From Macrophomina tecta (Eukaryota; Ascomycota; Dothideomycetes; Botryosphaeriales; Botryosphaeriaceae), in assembly GCA_024180945.1 (NCBI GenBank), contig JAKSGN010000041.1, positions 682,001-746,000 of the forward strand: a DNA stretch of 64,000 bases, written 5' to 3'. Below are positions 45,709 through 56,642 of the stretch, in pieces. The stretch's first letter is position 1, and each line of letters opens with the position of its first letter. The notes under the pieces are model-generated. The model made no database searches and was not told where the DNA came from. It worked only from the letters and a program-made list of their open reading frames with translations. A program made the translations under genes and the position numbers.

Positions 45709-46297
45709 AGTTGTGCGGAGATGTAGAGCAGTAGGCGCGGAGGTCGGACAGTGCGCTGTCGCGGCAGGATCGCAGGTATGGGTGGTGGTGATGGGAATGT
45801 GGTGGGAAGCTTAGTTGATAGAAGACAGGAAGCTGCCCGAGGAAGGTGTAGAGGCAGGCTCGCTAGCGCACGAGGCGGAGGATTGCTGTAGAAGGCAGTA
45901 GAAATTGGCGCCAGGAACAGCACTGCCCGCTGCAGGACAAGCACGCGGGCCGACGCGGGTTCTGGAGACCACAATGGCCTGCAGCAGCCCCGTCTCTGCT
46001 GGAAGCCTCTGTCCGCAGCCCGCCAGCCTGCCGTGCACGCCCGTCTTGAGCGCTGGAGCTGCCCCGCGAGACAACGTCACCAAGACAAGACCCTCCGCGC
46101 TTGGGCCGCCCCAGAGCCTCCCGCCTGCACCACACCACCGCCCTCCAGCCTAGCCTCCGCATGCCCTCCACCCACTCCAGACCACCACCCGCGCCCGCGC
46201 CCGCGCCCACGCCCATTGCAACCACCGCCCGCCCACTGCCCGCCGCGCCCTGCCCCCGCTGCGCGCGTCCGTCGCCGCTGCAGCGCCCCACAGCGCC
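45709..46297. promoter_or_regulatory. Divergent promoter, p23 / VPS24
   Basis: 589 bp between opposed starts. C-rich leader sequence precedes the VPS24 ATG. No TATA box seen. Confidence 0.5.
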
Positions 46298-47051
46298 ATG
46301 GAGACCATCAAGTCCCTCCTGTGGAAGCCCACGCCCGAAGAGCAAGTCGGTCTCGCCCGTGCCACATGCAACCCAAGCCCGCCCTCTTTCTAACATGGCC
46401 GCGTAAAAGAAACGGAAATGCAACGCCCTCGTGCGCCAGAACGTGCGCAAGCTCGACCGCGACATCATGCAGTTGAAGCAGGCCGAGCAGAAGACCAAGA
46501 GCTACATCGTCCAGGCCTCGAAGCGTGCCCAGCGCAACCCGGCCATGGCCAAGCAGGCCGCCCAGGACACGCGCGTCTTCGCGAGAGAGCTGATCCGCGT
46601 GCGCAAGCAGAGCTCGCGCCTGCACACCAGCAAGGCCCAGCTGCAGAGCGTGCAGATGCAGGTCAACGAGGCCTTCTCCGTCCGCAAGATCGAGGGCAGC
46701 ATCCGCGCCTCCACCGGCATCATGAAGGACGTCAACACCCTCGTGCGCCTGCCCGAGCTGACCGGCACCATGCGCGAGCTCAGCCAGGAGCTCGTCAAGG
46801 CCGGCATTATTGAGGAGATGGTCGGCGACTCGCTGCCCGATACCGAGCTGCTCGAGGGCGAGGACGATGAGGCCGAGTTCGAGGTCGACAAGGTGCTCAG
46901 CGAGGTGCTCAAAGACAAGATGGCCCAGGCCCAGGAGCCAAAGCAGGACCTCGAGCTACCCAGCCAGCCTGTCCATGCCGAGGAAGAGGAGGAGGACCCA
47001 GAGGAGATGCTGAGCGAGATGCGCGGCAGGTTGGAAGCTCTGAAGAGTTGA
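46298..47051 (+). CDS. VPS24: ESCRT-III subunit VPS24/CHMP3
   Basis: Join 46298-46345 and 46410-47051 gives 229 residues. The first exon encodes METIKSLLWKPTPEEQ, joined to KRKCNALVRQNVRKLDRDI, the membrane-inserting N terminus and helix 1 of VPS24. The Snf7 core follows (basic first 100 residues, then STGIMKDVNTLVRLPELTGT). An acidic C-terminal half ends in a MIM1-type helix (DPEEMLSEMRGRLEALKS) that binds the VPS4 MIT domain. VPS24 caps ESCRT-III filaments on endosomes during multivesicular-body formation. Confidence 0.95.
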
Positions 47052-47540
47052 ATGCGGTCTCTCCAACACTTCTCCTTCGGTCTATTAGATTTCGCACACA
47101 TTGCACTCCCACCTACGGGAGGATAGGCGTTAGGTTTTTGGGGCGGGTCATGATGGCATGTCTTCCACTTATTCCCCAGTGTCCCTCGAGCTGTCGTTCG
47201 ATGTTGTTTAACGAAAGCGCGTGCTTGTTTCCCATAGACAAATCCTGAGCTCAGTCTGCTCGTCCCTCACGTCCTATATGCCTGTTACTATAGGGACTGC
47301 GGTGCCAGCTCAGTTGACGCAGGCACCACCTCGCAGTGTGGTAGTCCTGGAATGCCATTGTTCTCGCATTTGGATATCTTGTATCTTCGTTTCTCGTTCG
47401 TATTAACTCGTCTCTTTACCTTTTCTTGCCTTCTACAATCCCCACCGCCATCCTCTCTCCGCATTGCCTTTTGGGACGTTACGGACCCTGTTAATAATAT
47501 AGCCTTCAACCCACTCCGAAAGCGAAACTTTCCACCGCAT
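47052..47540. other. Convergent intergenic region
   Basis: About 490 bp between VPS24 and the agmatinase gene. C/T-rich; no gene recognised. Confidence 0.4.
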
Positions 47541-49008
47541 TCACAGCTCATCCTTCTTTTCGCCCTTGCTCTCGGCCTCGACCTTCCCCTGATCCAGTAG
47601 TCCCCTCTTCACCATACTCGTCAAAATCTCGTAACCAACCTGCGCCGCCGCCAACGCCGTGTTCTCGCCCGGCCCATCATAGCTCGGGCTGACCTCTACA
47701 ATATCCGCGCCCACCACATTCAACCCCTCAATCCCCCTCAAAATTCGAATCAGCTCGCGTGTCGTCCACCCACCAGGCTCAGGCGTCCCGGTTGCGGGCG
47801 CCATCCCGGGGTCAATCACATCAATGTCAACCGACAAATAAACCGGCACCTCGGTCCCGACATTCTTCAGAATGCTCTCAATCACGCCCTTCGGCCCAAT
47901 CTCATCGATGTCGTCGGTCGAGATGCGATGCCACCCCTGCGCGCTGTCGTCAGCCCAGTCGGTCTCGTCGTCGCCGGCCAGCCGCGTGCGCAGGCCCGCG
48001 TGCACGTTCGACCCATTCGCGATCAGGCCCTCGGTCGCCGCGAGCCAGAACATCGACCCGTGGTTGAAGAAGGACTGCGTGCTGCCGTCGTCCGGATCGA
48101 TCCACGCGGACGGGTACTTGGCTGGGTGCCACGTGTCGAGGTGCGCGTCGAAGTGCACGACGGCGATGGGCTGTCCGTAGGCCGCGCGCAGCGCGCGGAG
48201 CGCGGGAAGCGCGATGCTGTGGTCGCCGCCCAGCGTGAGCAGCTTGCTGCGCGCGCGGTAGGCCGACGAGGAGGCCGCGGACGCGGAAGGCGGCGTGCGC
48301 TTGCTGAGCTCGGTGAAGGCCTCGCTCATTTGCCGCAGCGCCAGCGCGTTGTCGAACGGCGTGATTGGGATGTCACCGCAGTCGAGGATGTGCGCCCACG
48401 AGGTGTAGGGGTTCATGCCCGCGCGCGGGTTGAAGCCGCGGAAGGACGTTTGTCGGCCTGAGCCGGCGCGGATGGCGCGCGGACCGAAGCGGGCGCCTGG
48501 AGGGTTGTCAGAGAGGGCGTGCAGAGAGAAGTGAGTGGGGATCTGTAGGAAAAGGGGGGGAAGGAGGTGGCTTTGATAGAGTCCTTTGGGGAAGAGGTTT
48601 TTTTTTTTTTTTTTTTTTTTGGTTTATGGCTCTTCAGGCATGGAACGAGAGCTTTGATATTGGAATACTAGATACTGAGAATTCAGGAAGTAAAGCACTC
48701 ACCAGGTCTGTAGCTCACCGCTGTATCGAACGGAGCCCCAATGATGCCGATATCAAATGGCGTCTCCGGTTCGGTCAAGCACTTCACGTGCGGCAGGTGG
48801 GCAAATGTCGAGATGCCGGAGAACCCCCACTGTCCGCCGTCAGCGATATGCATTACAACACAAGATGGGATGCATTCTCTCTTACATCCGTCCCCCATTT
48901 CTGCTGCAGGACCTCTATGTCGATGGGCTCAGCGCCGTCACTACCGTGGCCCGCATGGGCGAGCACCGTGGAGGCGGCGCAGCTGAGCGCCAGCAGCGCG
49001 AGATGCAT
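47541..49008 (-). CDS. Agmatinase-family ureohydrolase with signal peptide
   Basis: Exons 49008-48886, 48829-48703 and 48496-47541 give 401 residues. The first exon has a signal peptide ([17 protein letters not shown]) and a His-rich HAGHGSDG segment. The core follows with [15 protein letters not shown] and [15 protein letters not shown]. The manganese ligands are [14 protein letters not shown] and SVDIDVIDP. Agmatinase splits agmatine to putrescine and urea. The fungal secreted type often lacks a proven substrate and may act on other guanidino compounds. Intron 2 (48497-48702, 206 nt) is long for this genome and carries a 23-nt A run on the coding strand. The tail KGEKKDEL is a possible ER-retention-like ending (KDEL), unusual for a secreted enzyme. 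Confidence 0.9.
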
Positions 49009-49772
49009 GGCTGCAGTTTGCGGATTTTGAAGAGATTGGAAGGGGAAATGATGAAGGGAAGAATATTGACTGTCATCTATATATACAAACACGCTCTCGG
49101 CTCTAAGCGGGTCCCAGCCCAGCCAGAGTGCGGAGTAGCATGTCCTAGGGCGCACGAGAGAGTGAGTGTCCGCGGGGATTATGTAACCGTTATCAGTTGG
49201 CCTGTCGGCCGAATCGAGCATCGACCCGAGGCGCGCAGACGCCGCAGACGCCCGTCTACACCGCTGGTTAGTAACATAGAGTTGCACGGAGGTTCAATGG
49301 GCATGAAAAGTGCTAAATTGATGCATTCTCAGGATCTGTATGAAGAAGAGCAAGGGCGAATGTGCAAAGGGCACGATGGCAGCGTCAAGGGCGTTATCGG
49401 GTTTTGCCCTTTTTGGCAGGTATATGCGGTCCGTCTTTTTCGTTACGTCATCCGAGAAGCACTCCTCAAAACGATAGCGATGAGTTCGCTGTGGCCTTCC
49501 ACGAAAGTAGCTCTTCATTCGAAAAGGCTGTTTCCCCACATCCGCTAGCTCAAGGATTGCTGACGATTACGAGCTATTGTAGATCGTTGCATATTAGCCC
49601 ACGGCTTTGTTTGCATCACAGCGCAGTTGTTTGGGATAAAGACGACACGCTATAATTACACACTTTACAGTCAGATCGTGAGTGAATTTACCCATCTATC
49701 AAGCAGGTAGTCATTCTTTTTGACCCAAGGCCCAAACGGCTAAGCCACCTTAACACTGAAACGCAATCACGC
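49009..49772. other. Promoter of the agmatinase gene and intergenic DNA
   Basis: 764 bp. A TATA-like 'atatata' near 49080 lies about 70 bp upstream of the agmatinase ATG on the minus strand. The ORF here on the plus strand has no domain features. Confidence 0.45.
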
Positions 49773-51623
49773 TCATAAAGGCGACACAGTCCTCCCAAAG
49801 CCAAGAACTCCTCCCGAAGTCATCCCAAATCTCACCCTCAGATCTTTGAGCGTTGAAGGCTCACTCGGATACTTCGAATCTTCGCCCGCGGGTTCCAAAA
49901 CATCCGCCGTCTGCGCGCTCTTGATGACTTCCGAAACATGCGCCAGCCTCATGATCGGCACATTCGCGCGCCTGTGGAGCCAGCAGTTCCATCCCACAAG
50001 CACAGCGATGGCAGCCAAAACCACGAGCAGTGGCGCGAGCAAATAGTACGCCCTCGCAGAAGCCAGACGCCTCACCGGCTTTCTGGACACCAGCAGCGTG
50101 CTCAACGGCCTGCCTGTCGGCTGGTCCGTGTTCTTGGCGAAGTGCATTGACGTCGCCAGCGCGCCCGAACTGACGTTGATGAAGCGGTGCAGCGTGGCGA
50201 GCTCCCAGTGATGCGCTTTTGGGCCCCTGTACGTGGCGTAGCCGCCCGGCAGGGGGTCGACGTCCTCGAACATGGGCTGCGCGCCATGGATGCTGATGCC
50301 CATGACGGCGGGCGCGACGCCAAACCAAGCCGCCAGGTCGCCCAACGCGCCGTACGGCGAAGCCGGGTGCGTGGGCCCTTCCAGCATGTTAAGGGCGGAG
50401 ACGTTAGCGAAGGCGCCGGTGCCGCTACCGGTCTGAAAGGAGGAATCGGCGAGGGTGACGTCGATGTCACAGGCTACGGCTTCGAGGCCGGTGTAGTTAT
50501 TGGTGCGCATCATATCTGTGGGCTGGGAGAGCTGGCCGTTCTCGATGCTGCCGTTGATGGCGGCGAAGATGAGAGTTGAGATGGTTCGCGTCTCGCTCAG
50601 GTAGCGGATGTGGTCCACCCAGACTGTGAGTTCTGGCTGGATCCGCAACAGTGTGGTGTTGCTGCTGTTTCCTGTCATGTGAGTATCCGTCGTCACGGAT
50701 ACGTGGTCTTTGTCTGTGAGGTTGACAGCATGGCCGATGCAATTGACGAGTTTCTGGACTCTGACGGCATTCACCGACACGTCGCCGCGGGGCTCGAGCT
50801 GAGCGCGATTGACGATGAAGTCACGGAAATTTGGTAAGGGCTCGTCTGCTAGCTGACTCGACCAGGAGGTGTAGAGCTTGAAGGCGTCTTCGACGACGCC
50901 GGGCATTCGAGTGGGAGGATTCTTCTGGATGTATTTGTTCCTCATAGCCGCTCCAACCGTGAAGTTGCCTCTATATTCTGTTGTAACCACCTGCTTTGTG
51001 TAGGCGAATCCAACGAGCGGAGAGCCGGCCAAAGGAGCCAGGATTGCGGTGGATATGCAAAGGACGACTACAAAGGCTTCAATTGAGCGGGAACCTCGAT
51101 AAGCGTGAAACAATGATGCGATGGAGCCGCGGGCAGCGGACAGGAAAGAGTCCAACTCCTTCAAAGTCTTCGCCTGCTTGTTCAGAATTGGCCAGATGGC
51201 AGCTTCAGCCAGAGCGCATGCTGTGTAAACTGGACCAGCCAGTGAGACAGCATACAGAGCAGCAACAATACCTTGCACAAGTCCAAGGTTTTCCGCAATC
51301 TGCGAGACCGAGTCGTTGACTTGACAATTCCAGGTCCATGATGGACACCAAAACAACTGCTTGCTCAGCCAAAACGTGAAAGCAAATATGCCCAATATGC
51401 ACAAGGACCCAGAAACCATCGCCACGATTATTCCCGGATTGCTCACGAGGAAATTCCGTAAACCCTTTCGTTGCCATTTGATGGAGCTCGGCGGCCCTGG
51501 TGATCCCCTTGTATCTCGGAGCAGGAATGATTCCTGAGAATGGTCTCTAGCCATGCTGGAGGACGCAAATGTGCAATTGAGGAATTCAGGTGAAGGAGGG
51601 CCAAAAAAGAAGGAAAGGTTCAA
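49773..51623 (-). CDS. Fungal multi-pass membrane protein with large glycosylated loop
   Basis: One exon of 616 residues; ATG 51554 (MARDHSQESF) is a likely alternative start. Hydrophobic segments are at about 63-86 (GIIVAMVSGSLCILGIFAF), 114-147, 181-208 and 533-555 (APLLVVLAAIAVLVGW). Between the third and fourth lies a ~320-residue loop with many Asn-X-Ser/Thr sites (NFT, NLT, NTT, NYT, NVS), so it is probably extracellular. The short cytoplasmic tail ends DLRVRFGMTSGG. The layout resembles fungal membrane proteins of unknown function (DUF3176-like); I cannot place it in a named family with confidence. Confidence 0.8.
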   Translation of the reverse strand: MNLSFFFGPPSPEFLNCTFASSSMARDHSQESFLLRDTRGSPGPPSSIKWQRKGLRNFLVSNPGIIVAMVSGSLCILGIFAFTFWLSKQLFWCPSWTWNCQVNDSVSQIAENLGLVQGIVAALYAVSLAGPVYTACALAEAAIWPILNKQAKTLKELDSFLSAARGSIASLFHAYRGSRSIEAFVVVLCISTAILAPLAGSPLVGFAYTKQVVTTEYRGNFTVGAAMRNKYIQKNPPTRMPGVVEDAFKLYTSWSSQLADEPLPNFRDFIVNRAQLEPRGDVSVNAVRVQKLVNCIGHAVNLTDKDHVSVTTDTHMTGNSSNTTLLRIQPELTVWVDHIRYLSETRTISTLIFAAINGSIENGQLSQPTDMMRTNNYTGLEAVACDIDVTLADSSFQTGSGTGAFANVSALNMLEGPTHPASPYGALGDLAAWFGVAPAVMGISIHGAQPMFEDVDPLPGGYATYRGPKAHHWELATLHRFINVSSGALATSMHFAKNTDQPTGRPLSTLLVSRKPVRRLASARAYYLLAPLLVVLAAIAVLVGWNCWLHRRANVPIMRLAHVSEVIKSAQTADVLEPAGEDSKYPSEPSTLKDLRVRFGMTSGGVLGFGRTVSPL

Positions 51624-52492
51624 GATATAGACGGCGCTAGATCCTCAATCAGGCCAACGCATTGGGAAGGAGATGGATCAAACGGTGGTCGTTCGACGCA
51701 GATGTGGCAAAATCTGACTCTGTGGAAAATGCAACCTCCAGTAAGGGTGTGAAGAGCTTTTGAACTACGGGGCTCATGGACAGAGCTGAGTTGGATGGGG
51801 GCTGACGCGCGAGGCTGGTCATGTAACACTTCGAAGCTTTGATAAGCTGCATCCTTCCACATCCTGTCAGAGCCAAGCAGCAGAGGGTGGCCAATTGGAA
51901 GCTGGTCAATCATACCAAATCTTGCTCCATAGTGCGAGGCCACCTGTCGATCGATGGATGATAGCCTGCAGCCGTAGGAATCAATCTGGTTGCTGTGACG
52001 GCCACGGCTGGTTGAATGCACCCGGGGGCTGTCAGCATCGGGGGTCCAGGATCACTGATCGCTTCAAATTAGTCATCATTCTCGTTACTTTCCAAGGCGT
52101 TGGTCAGCCCAAAACTGATGCGAATTATATTGGAGACGAGATGCACAAGGAAAATAAGGCGGCAAGGCAGACATTAATCACTTAGCTGGTCCGTGCTGAT
52201 CCAGACGCGTGATCTCGCGTTGGCGCGATCGCCGGCACAGCACCACCTCCGCTCCATCGCTACCCACAACACCTGTCCAGACCGTGTCGTCGCCTCATTG
52301 CCCCCCTTTGTACTCGGACACTCTCTCCTTCTCAAGCCGCTCCATTTCTTCTCAGGAGACTTTCCCACCGGACTGAGCCTCGTCCGCCCATCCGAAACGC
52401 GCGTATCAGAGCGCGTTTCCACAGCTTCTTCGCCCAGCCTCATCGCTCAATTCGTCCTCTCCCTTTTGACACACACCGGATCATTTCCCACC
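51624..52492. promoter_or_regulatory. Divergent promoter, membrane protein / Fpg
   Basis: 870 bp between opposed starts. A C-rich leader precedes the Fpg ATG at 52493. No TATA box or other gene seen. Confidence 0.5.
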
Positions 52493-53759
52493 ATGCCCGA
52501 GATTGGTGAAGTTGCACGCATCGTGCACTACCTGCGCAAGCACGTCGTCGGCAAGACAATCCGCGCCGTGCGCGCGCAAGAAGACGACATCGTCTACGGC
52601 AAAGCCGGGACTTCGGCCTCGGCCTTCCAGCAAGCCCTCACCGGCAAGAAGGTCGTGGACGCGCGGCAGCAGGGCAAGTACTTCTGGCTGGTCATGTCGG
52701 AGGCGCCGCACCCGCTGATGCATTTCGGCATGAGCGGGTGGATCAAGTTCTCCAACGTCGACTCGGCCTACTACAAGCCCGCCGCGAAGGGGCCTGAGGA
52801 GCAGGAGTGGCCGCCCAAGTATTGGAAGTTCGTGCTTGAGATGGAGGGGAAGGAGAAGTGCGAGGCCGCATTTGTTGATGCGAGGCGCTTGGCCAGGATT
52901 AGGTTGTTGGATGCGCCGGGGGAAGAGCTGCGGAAGGTGAGCCCGTTGAAGGAGAATGGGCCGGATCCGGTGATTGATAAGAACATTTTGACGGTCGAGT
53001 GGCTGGCGAAGAAGATGAGGAGCAAGAGAGTGCCGGTCAAGGCGCTCCTACTTGATCAGGCGAACATCAGCGGTGTTGGTAATTGGGTTGGTGACGAGGT
53101 GCTGTATCAGGCGAAGATCCATCCGGAGCAGTACAGCAATACCTTCAACGATGCTCAGATCAAGTCTTTGCATGACTCCCTTATCAAAGTCTGCGCCGTC
53201 GCCTGCGAGACCCTGGCTGATAGTGAAAAGTTTCCAGAAGACTGTAAGCACCATGTACACTGACTCTCGCATTTGCTCCTCATTGACACACTGATCAGGG
53301 TTGATGAGGTACCGCTGGGGTAAGGGCAAGAAAGACGCCCAAAAGCTTCCAAATGGTGCCAAGATTACCTTCCTTAAGGTCGGCGGCCGCACCTCAGCTG
53401 TCGTTCCTAGTGTCCAGAAGAAGACGGGCGATGTCGCGGCTGATATCAAGGGCTCTGATCAAGACGAAGATATGGAAGAGGAAGCAGAGAGCAAGCCGGC
53501 TAGCAAGAAAGGGCGCGCAGCGAACCCCAGTACCAAAGGGACGGCTCCTAACGGGGCCAAGCGTGGTCGAGCAAAGAAGGAAGAGGAAGAGGTCAAAGAA
53601 GAAGAGGAAGAGGAAGGGGAAGAGAAACCGGCTCCCAAGAAGTTAAAGAAGGGTGGTGTCAAGAAAGCCGCGGTGGAAGCACACGCTGCGAAGAACGGAA
53701 ATAAGGGTACTGCAACGGAACCGGAGGCTGGAAGGAGGCGGTCCCTGCGGAACAGGTGA
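52493..53759 (+). CDS. Fpg/Nei-family DNA glycosylase
   Basis: Join 52493-53243 and 53299-53759 gives 403 residues. I chose the ATG of MPEIGEVARIVHYLRKHVVG because the catalytic Pro must follow Met; the upstream extension of the frame is leader. The core shows GKYFWLVMSE, HFGMSGWIKF, the helix-two-turn-helix ALLLDQANISGVGNWVGDEVLYQAK and the intron-spanning FPEDWLMRYRWGKGK. The zinc finger of bacterial Fpg is absent, as in the plant and fungal FPG type. A ~130-residue Lys/Glu-rich tail has nuclear-localisation-like stretches. The family removes oxidised purines and pyrimidines and nicks the abasic site. Confidence 0.93.
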
Positions 53760-54489
53760 ATGATGTACTAATACTCGACGCTGACGCTGCAAGGCGTCAG
53801 ATGTGCCCTGTATCGTAAGCCTTTGCCAATTGGCATCGTAGCTGCCGAATCCTACACGTTTCCGTGATGAGATTTGAGCGAAAAGCGCGAGCGCTAGCCG
53901 TGTTGGATGGTTATTCAAAACACTTCTGTTTAAGATACTAAAATGCAGGGGGCGGGAGAAAGGAAAAGTTAATCGTGACAACATTAACTCTAAAAGTCCG
54001 GATACTGGATCACGAACTCGTTCTGTCCATTCTCCTGAGTATCCGAACAACAAATGCATGCCCGTCTATGCGCCGATCGACCGCCGCAATCGAAGAAGGA
54101 AGGCGGGACAAAACCCGTCAAGGATATCTACACTGCTCCAGTCAGGAAAAGAAAAAGGCAAATCCCCGTAAAGCAAAACCCAGAAACTTGAAACGAGAAA
54201 GGAGTCGCCCTTTGGGCTAGATCTCGGCTACCGTTTCCCATGCACGCCGATAGGTATGTTAAGTCTAAGAAAAGTGCAACAGCCGATGGGGGAAGAAAGG
54301 AAGATTTACCCGAAAACCGAAAAAAAACCTGTGAAAAACACCTCCCGTATGATGTGATCGGACCGGACACGACACCCACCATCCAAGCAGAGTAATTCAA
54401 AGCGAAAGAACATGAAAGCGCCCGCTGATAGCCCATTCATCCATGATAGACCATAGGACCGACGCAGAGACTGAGGGATTAGTTCTTTT
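53760..54489. other. Convergent intergenic region
   Basis: 730 bp between Fpg and SIR2. No gene recognised. Confidence 0.4.
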
Positions 54490-56642
54490 TTAGACGGACG
54501 CTTCCGTCTTCGGCTCTTCGGAATTAGTCTTTTCGGTAATAGGCTCCTCAAGTTTGATTTGTCCGGGCTTGACAACTAATGTCTTGTCCGAGGGGTCGCT
54601 TTGAGGCAAAAAGACCTTCCACGTATGCTGTTCCTCGCCATCCGTTTCGACGGGGTTAACCTCAGCTCTGAGGCCCTCTGGTATCATCTTGTGCTTCAAA
54701 TCCCACCCAGCAAGGCGACAAAGCTCTGCTACTACAACGTCGCAGTCACCAAGAAGATTAACATCGAAATCAATGTGGCGAATGGGCTAGAACGTTATCA
54801 GTCACTGTGTAAGCGCTAGATCGGAAGCGCCGGAAAACTCACATCTCGAGAAATGTAGATCTGTGGGACATTGGGCTGTAGGATTTGAGGAACTTCGGAA
54901 ACCGGAGCAACCTTCATGGATGTGCCAATGACTATGACAAGATCCACAATGTCCTTGTCATGATCCTTGAGGCGGGTGAAGAAGCGCTTGGGAAGCCCTT
55001 CTCCGAAGAAAGTAATATCCGGTTTCATGACACCTGGCTCGGGGATATCGTACTGGCCGTCGGAGTCATCGTCGTCATCACTCTGCCGCTTCTTGCGCGA
55101 GCCGCCATTCGAGCTTCTCTTTCTTTTCATGCCTGGGCGAGGGACTGCCAGATTACGGATGCACTCTTTGCACTCCGCCACCTTCTGCTCACGGATATTC
55201 TGAAAAATATCCTCGCCCGGGATTTGGTGGCCACACTTGCGGCATGTAGCCGTTGCCCATGAACCGTGGCACTGCACTAACTTCTCCGGGTCTATCCCAG
55301 CGTGACTCTCCAGGTTGTCGATGTTTTGTGTGTAGTTTGTAAGGAGCTTTCCCTTCTGTTGCAGAAGGTGGATGAATTCATGGGTGGGCGTCCAGTTGTA
55401 GAGATCGGGAAGAATGTCGCCAGCGAGCTTGTAGAAAATCCTGGGTCGATTTAGCCTTGCTGCGGTTTCTGAAGTGTGCCCAACCACTTACGTAGGATCT
55501 TCGTCGAAGTTGTGAATGTCAAAGACCTGTTCCGGGTCTTCAAACCCCATCTCGCGAAGCTTCGAATAGAAACCGGTGTTCTTGGACCGAAAGTCGGGAA
55601 TTCCGAGGCTGGTCGAGATCTTGAGCGTCTATTGTCAGCAGCTAGTCCCATCCACCGTGCTACGCGCGTATCCCAACAAACGGTCAAACGCAACCTGCGC
55701 GGTTGGAGCGAAGGGTGCTTACACCTGCGCCGGTGATAACCATGATATTCTTGCTCTTCTGCAGAAGGCGTGCAGCATCTTCTATAGTTGAGTACTCTGG
55801 CAAGCGACGCCTCTTGGACAGCTCGCGTGCAATGGCGATTCCCAGCAGCTGGTAGAAGGAGCTGTCTTCAGCGCCCTCCAGGAAGGCCGGAGGCTTGATG
55901 CCAAAGGCGGTGCATAATTTTCTGGCCGAGACCTTGCCGGTGGTGACGGTCTCGAAGACGAATGCGCCGGCGCCTACTTCGTGCAGGCGCTTTCTATAGG
56001 CTTTGGCTTCTTCTACGGTGCAAACGTCGGGACCTGTCGCGATCAGCCCACAGGCGAGGCGAGTGGGGCGGAAGACATACCACCGCTCAGTTCGAAGGGC
56101 TCGACCTCGTCCAGCAGTTCCTCGTACAGCGAGACGCTGTCGATGCCGTCGTCGCTGTCGGCGTGAGAGCTTGGCGCATGGTCGTCGTCGGCGCCCTTGG
56201 ACTGTTCGCGGGAAGATCGCGGGGCGGAATCAGTGCTGGTGAGATCGACGACGGGGAGATCCCTCCGGTTGACCAACACCTCGCCGGTGGCCATGTCCGC
56301 GGGGGGCGCCAGATCCGTTGGGGCAGCGGCGAACAAAGTACGGGGGTGCGTTTTGGAGTGTTGGTTAGATGGTTTACGGCGGATCGATGCGCGACCCTTG
56401 TTACGCTGGCTATTACCGAATTCCCCGAGGATCAACCACGGCCCTACAGGCGTTCCCAATTGCTGCAGCGCAGCTTGATTTAGATGCTTACGGCCGGAGC
56501 CCTTCCTCGGTGGCGACGAGACGATGGCGATGACGCGCTGCTGCGAGGTCCACACTGGTGCCGACCCAGGCCTGCGGCATGCCCAGAAGCCCGCCCGCTG
56601 GAGTCCGCCTGAGTCAGGCCTCTGCTTGTCGTCTCCCGACAT
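54490..56642 (-). CDS. SIR2: NAD-dependent protein deacetylase, SIR2/HST1 class
   Basis: Exons 56642-56081, 56033-55723, 55619-55492, 55440-54843 and 54786-54490 give 631 residues. The sirtuin core has [29 protein letters not shown], the catalytic His in [10 protein letters not shown], zinc pairs CRKCG and CKEC, and [15 protein letters not shown]. An insert with basic KRKRSS and an Asp-rich stretch sits between the zinc Cys pair and the cofactor strand, as in nuclear Sir2/Hst1. The C-terminal tail is acidic. It removes acetyl from histones, silencing chromatin and often secondary-metabolite clusters. The N terminus is uncertain: [15 protein letters not shown] (56294) could be the start if the upstream text is leader. 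Confidence 0.92.
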
